DNA from: Chondrus crispus
Lineage: Eukaryota > Rhodophyta > Florideophyceae > Gigartinales > Gigartinaceae
DNA length: 64,000 nucleotides
Reading direction: 5' to 3'
Assembly (NCBI RefSeq): GCF_000350225.1
Contig: NW_005179249.1
Span: 327,962-391,961, forward strand
Shown one piece after another: positions 60,316 through 64,000 of this stretch. Position 1 is the first letter of the stretch; every line of letters begins with the position of its first letter. The notes under the pieces were generated by a model, which saw only the letters and a program-made list of their open reading frames with translations, ran no database searches and was not told the DNA's origin. The position numbers and the translations under genes were made by a program.

Positions 60316-61486
60316 CAAGGTCAAAATCTTTCGGTGTCAGGGGGGGACACATGATATTGTATCGATACAGTAGGAGACAGATGCATTTTGTTTCGATAGA
60401 GGGGGGTGGGAATGACCGATTCTCTCCCTAAACTGTGTCCGAGACGAGAAGTCACCCCCTTAAACGAAACTTTTCCCCATGTCCCCGTCCTGATCGAAAC
60501 ATGCGAAAAATTCATTGAAACGGGATGGAAAATCCCCCACCTATTTGAACCAGATTGCCTTTGTCCCCATCCCGTTCGTACTCTTTCAGCTCTCCAACCG
60601 TACGGTTACCAAGGGGAACCAGATATCTTTCCGTATTTCAGTTATGTCGCCAAAAAGATTGTTCCCGTCTACTTTGGCAATGGACGAAAACTGGAGCAGG
60701 GAAAAACTGGATCGGAGCGTATCTCCTTCCTCTGGCAAAACGGGGACAAAAATAGGCATCCCATTCTTCCACGCACCCAACACTTCGCAACACCCGCGCC
60801 GCCCGCGACGCACGCGCCGGATCACCAAGCAGATCCAATTCATCGCGAGCTGTGGCTTCAAGCGCCGCTTCCTTTCCGAGCGGGAGCGCCTGCTGTACGA
60901 AACAGCCTGGCAGGAGAACGTGCTGCGCATCCCACCAACGTCCGTGCATAACCACTTCGTCCCATGGGAGCCCACGGCCGATCGCAAGTCGTGCTTTTCG
61001 CCAACTTTCAACTACACGCTTCTGGGGGCTTATGGGTGCGTACGTGCTCAGGGCTTGTCATGTATGGTTTATCTGTTTCGGAATGGATCGCACGCCTCGC
61101 CTATTAAAAGACGAGATGACAAAAGCAGAGGCATTAAAGCAGAGGCATTACCATCTCGCATTTCCCGTCGTAGAAAGCGGTACCAGCGTGGGGCGAGCGT
61201 CGTAGCATGTTCGATGGTTGCAAGGAGGGGATTGAAGGGCTACTAAAAGCACCCTTGCGTACATTGCTTACGGTAGCCTAGTCCCCCCCAAAATGATCAA
61301 GAAATCAGAGTCCCCTACCATTGTAACAACTTCCCGAAAAGTGCGAATTCGAAATCCAAATTCCCCCTCTTATTTGGGTCGACTGTTTACGTCCCCCCTA
61401 CAATCGAAACAAAATTCACCTGTCTCCTACTGTATCGATACAATATCATGTGTCTCCCCCTGACACCGAAATATTTTGACCTTGTC
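60316..61486. mobile_element. Element with about 90-bp terminal inverted repeats
   Basis: The left (60316-60408) and right (61392-61486) arms are inverted copies at over 90% identity. They share ACAAGGTCAAAAT, TTCGGTGTCAGGGGG, the palindrome TGTATCGATACA and ATTTTGTTTCGAT. G-tracts recur about every 30 bp in the arms, like the multiple transposase sites of some pogo-type transposons. No transposase is inside and no target duplication is clear, so it is probably a non-autonomous DNA transposon that interrupted the tandem array. Confidence 0.65.
60515..61246 (+). CDS. Unrecognised frame inside the inverted-repeat element
   Basis: This 243-residue frame includes RRPRRTRRITKQIQFIASCG, a basic stretch, then FLSERERLLYETAWQENVLR and HNHFVPWEPTADRKSCFSPT. 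I know no domain that matches. A shorter frame overlaps it in another phase (60406-60951). The basic run could bind nucleic acid. The frame may be a chance opening, or part of a captured host gene, because its composition differs from the arms. Confidence 0.3.
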   Translation: MKRDGKSPTYLNQIAFVPIPFVLFQLSNRTVTKGNQISFRISVMSPKRLFPSTLAMDENWSREKLDRSVSPSSGKTGTKIGIPFFHAPNTSQHPRRPRRTRRITKQIQFIASCGFKRRFLSERERLLYETAWQENVLRIPPTSVHNHFVPWEPTADRKSCFSPTFNYTLLGAYGCVRAQGLSCMVYLFRNGSHASPIKRRDDKSRGIKAEALPSRISRRRKRYQRGASVVACSMVARRGLKGY

Positions 61487-61962
61487 CCCCTCCGAATCTC
61501 AGAATGACCCTTCTTTTTTTTTCTCACTTCTCTTTGTGAGGGGAACGGGGTGGTGCTGTCCGCACGGCTGTTCGCAGAGGTGTACCCTTGGATACTGTTC
61601 AGGTCATAAGTTGAACCGAAGTCTTGGCGCCAACCCGCCCGAAAGGTTTATACTGTACAGTCACAGCCCAATACTGTAATGTATTCAATATTTTTCAGGA
61701 ATTGCAATAGAAACCTTTCTTTTTGTTTCCTTTTTCTTTCTGCGGAAACGTCTAGGACTCGCGATGCGTGAATCGCAAAGAATGTATAGTATACACTGTA
61801 TACCCTCCCTGATGGTGTCATTTGGGCCACTTAAGCCACATTTAAGTACTTTCTATTAAAGGAACGGTCCTTTCTCAAAAACAATGCCTCTATCATATTC
61901 AACGTTCAGCGCCAAGCACGTTCATACCCGTTTCACCAACCATAAGGCGGTTTTGGCCATGG
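61487..61962. other. Non-coding stretch between two DNA transposons
   Basis: It holds a partial copy of the tandem unit (61518-61560) and A/T-rich sequence with TATAGTATACACTGTATA near 61785-61802. No gene is seen. Confidence 0.4.
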
Positions 61963-64000
61963 CTATGCAATGACGTCAAACTGAACTTCACCGTCGCTCC
62001 AAAATGGACAATTTTGGGACATCACGCAACTCCTGTTTCCATTCATTGCCTCGTGTACCACATACCAAATCAGCGTTGCAGCAAACTGGAAACTGCTGAT
62101 TTTCGCTACCCCCGGACGTGGAAAACCGCTACGGCTTCTGTGAGAGCTTATTTCCAAGCCTCTTCGTGTTTCTGCACCAACCTTGCGGCCGAAACGAAGC
62201 GACCACGCCCTCCGAAGCTGTTGTTGACGGCGGATATCATCACCACGCCGCAAGCGTAATCTACGTTGGGATTCACGGACATCACTGGCGTTCTCAGCTT
62301 TTATCCGCCGCTTTATTGTAGCAAGATCCCTTGCAGATCTCTTTTCTTGCCTCTTGCGTTTGCGACCTTCCTTCTGGAGCTTCTGATTTTCTACAGGCGT
62401 CTCTCGAGCTAGATGTTCCTCCTCACGCCTTAATCTCCGATGTTCACTCTCTTGTGCCTGCCTCTCGAGCCGAACCTTCCGTTTGCGAATCATTTCCGCA
62501 TGCGTCACCCACTGTCCCGGAGCCCCAGAGTCGTACCATATCCGTTTGTTAGCACTGACGACGGTTGATGCGGTTGATTTTCACTGGAGCAGGACACACT
62601 GCCCCGAACAATTGCGCTAACTGTCTCAGTCATTTGCAAAAGGTTCGTTAATCGCTCTAGTTTTCGTGATGCGCCCTCATGACCGCGGGGAATGTTCTCA
62701 ATTTCTGACAGCGTGTCTGCGTCTGCCCTGCGTTGTCTTACACTACAGATGCGATAAGCGATACCCGCCGTCCCTATTCGTTTTAAAAATCCTCCTCCGC
62801 TGCCTCTTGGTCCACTTCCTCCTTTGTTTTAAAGTTAAGAGCAAAGTTTCGCTGAAAAGGAAAAAGACCTGTTGATCGAAAGGAGTCCGTGACATCCTGC
62901 GTGGGAATATTGTCCCACGCAAACACAGCACAGGCTATGTTAAAATTTACCCTTGTCGTGTCCACCTTTCCTTGTCTGCAAAATTCATCTCGCACTTCTC
63001 TCATAAGCTCATGGAAGCGTTTGTTAATTTTTGATCGCACGGTTGGAGGAAGTGCGATTTATTTGCTGCGTTGACAACAGCTTCAATATTTTGTGATGCA
63101 CATTCCTCCAACCAAGCTACATCTTTCCTGGAAGCGTGGCCATCTAGACACAGTAGGTAATGTTTTTCCTTAGGAATGAACATCGGCGCAGTGTTGTCCA
63201 GGTGTTGGACGAAGGCTGCCAAAAGGGGGCCTTCCCTAGGCCCATTTGTAGATACGGCTATGACGCCGTCTCTGGGGAACCAGTTGTCCTGCGTAAAATG
63301 TGCAATTACACAAAAAGGCGGCGCTTTGAGTTCTCCTTTCACTGGAGCCCACCAATCCGAGTTCTTTCTCTTACCGGCAATAATAAAAAATGGTGGTGTC
63401 AAGTGTCCTCCGGCAGAGCTGGCAATGACAGCAGTAATATGTCCACTGACTCCATATGTCGATTTTATGCCACAATAACCACCGTTTCTCTTTCCAGCTG
63501 CCACAAAAGCGTGTTTAAGGTTCCCAATTGTACAATCAACTCTAGTTTCGTTCATGTTCTATACTGCTCCCGGATTATCTAGTATTCCTGGCCGAAACTC
63601 TGCAACACGCGCGACAGTGGAGAAAAAAGTCTTTACGTGTCGGAAGCACTCTGCTACCAGTTTGGCTGCTTCTTTCTTCTCCACCTTTTTGTATGCTATG
63701 TCCTTATGTCGAGCTCGATAAGTGCGTACAGTGTCATCGGATGGAAGCTGCTTTTTCCAGCCTTGGTGGCCATCAGACGCTACGCGTGACAGAATATGTT
63801 TGAACGTGTCAACGTCAACACCGAAACCTCATCCCGCTCCAAGCTTCAGACGATCATTAATAATGACTGCTTCGTCGCCGTTTACAACCGGTTTCGAACC
63901 CGGTTGTATGTTTTCCGAACAAAGGTAATTGAGGCCAGGAATATTATCAGTTTCCAGACACTGTTTCAGTCCTGAGACAGTGGTTCTTGACACTTCTGTC
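61963..64000 (-). pseudogene. Pogo-type DDE transposase, N-terminus beyond the window
   Basis: On the - strand the DNA-binding part (63.6-64.0 kb) includes GFGVDVDTFKHILSRVASDG. The DDE core reads NMNETRVD (63.55 kb), SAGGHLTPPFFIIAGKRKN (63.38 kb), YLLCLDGHASRKDVAWLEEC (63.1 kb) and ANKSHFLQPCDQKL (63.05 kb), followed by a region at 62.78-63.04 kb and a basic coiled-coil-rich tail (61963-62508). The usual first motif is DET; here it is NET, so one catalytic residue is changed. Two in-frame stops lie upstream of it (just before NMNETR and just before GFGVDVD). Later parts are in other frames. The copy is inactive. Confidence 0.75.

Noticed and set aside
1-64000. tRNA, rRNA or bacterial-type operons, ribosome binding sites and terminators
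   Set aside because: None seen. All strong coding signals are transposable elements of eukaryotic type.

Overview
This window looks like a deep, nested block of transposable elements from a eukaryotic nuclear genome. I see no confident host gene, rRNA, tRNA or CRISPR array. The elements are LTR retrotransposons of the Ty1/copia and Ty3/gypsy kinds, one DIRS-like tyrosine-recombinase retroelement, and remnants of PIF/Harbinger and pogo DNA transposons. That mix, together with the abundance of copia-type elements, suggests an alga or other protist. A red alga is my guess, at low confidence. I gave the elements working names: Gyp-A, Cop-B, Cop-C, Cop-D, Cop-N, Cop-H, Cop-J, Cop-F, Cop-K, Gyp-G, TRG and DIRS-L.

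Layout, left to right. 1-1085 is the 3' end of a gypsy element (Gyp-A). About 1150-11836 is a copia element (Cop-B, + strand) that carries a gypsy solo LTR (4197-4790, target duplication AGACT) and a complete divergent copia element (Cop-C, 4864-10769, target duplication GTGAT). 11837-16130 holds a pogo fragment, a PIF/Harbinger transposase remnant and a fragment of a relative of Cop-C (Cop-D, - strand). 16134-34722 is a four-level nest. Cop-N (+) contains Cop-H (-, 16506-31371, TGTAT). The left LTR of Cop-H contains Cop-J (-, 16755-26581, CTCAC). Cop-J contains Cop-F (-, 17354-22488, ATTGC), whose polyprotein is one open frame. LTR divergence falls with depth (H about 2%, J about 0.7%, F almost nil), as expected for successive insertions.

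35400-50104 is a copia element (Cop-K, -) split by a 13.1-kb chromodomain gypsy element (Gyp-G, 35879-48975, TTAAG). Gyp-G carries gag, protease-RT-RNase H and integrase-chromodomain frames on the - strand, plus a long open frame on the opposite strand inside a 4.5-kb module next to its 3' LTR. 50105-55715 is an LTR element that encodes only a gag-like protein (TRG). It has no matching target duplication and probably arose by recombination between two copies. 55716-59418 is the 5'-truncated DIRS-L. The right end holds an 83-86 bp tandem array, a 1.2-kb element with about 90-bp inverted repeats, and a pogo-like transposase that runs off the window.

The most interesting signals are structural. 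The gypsy LTRs share hairpins whose stems change on both sides while loops and order are kept, which points to a selected RNA (or DNA) structure. The Gyp-G antisense module is bracketed by two copies of the pol-end/polypurine-tract sequence. The two LTRs of Cop-F are otherwise identical but carry different short hairpin blocks at the same site. TRG contains a 79-bp repeat that is read through in all three frames.
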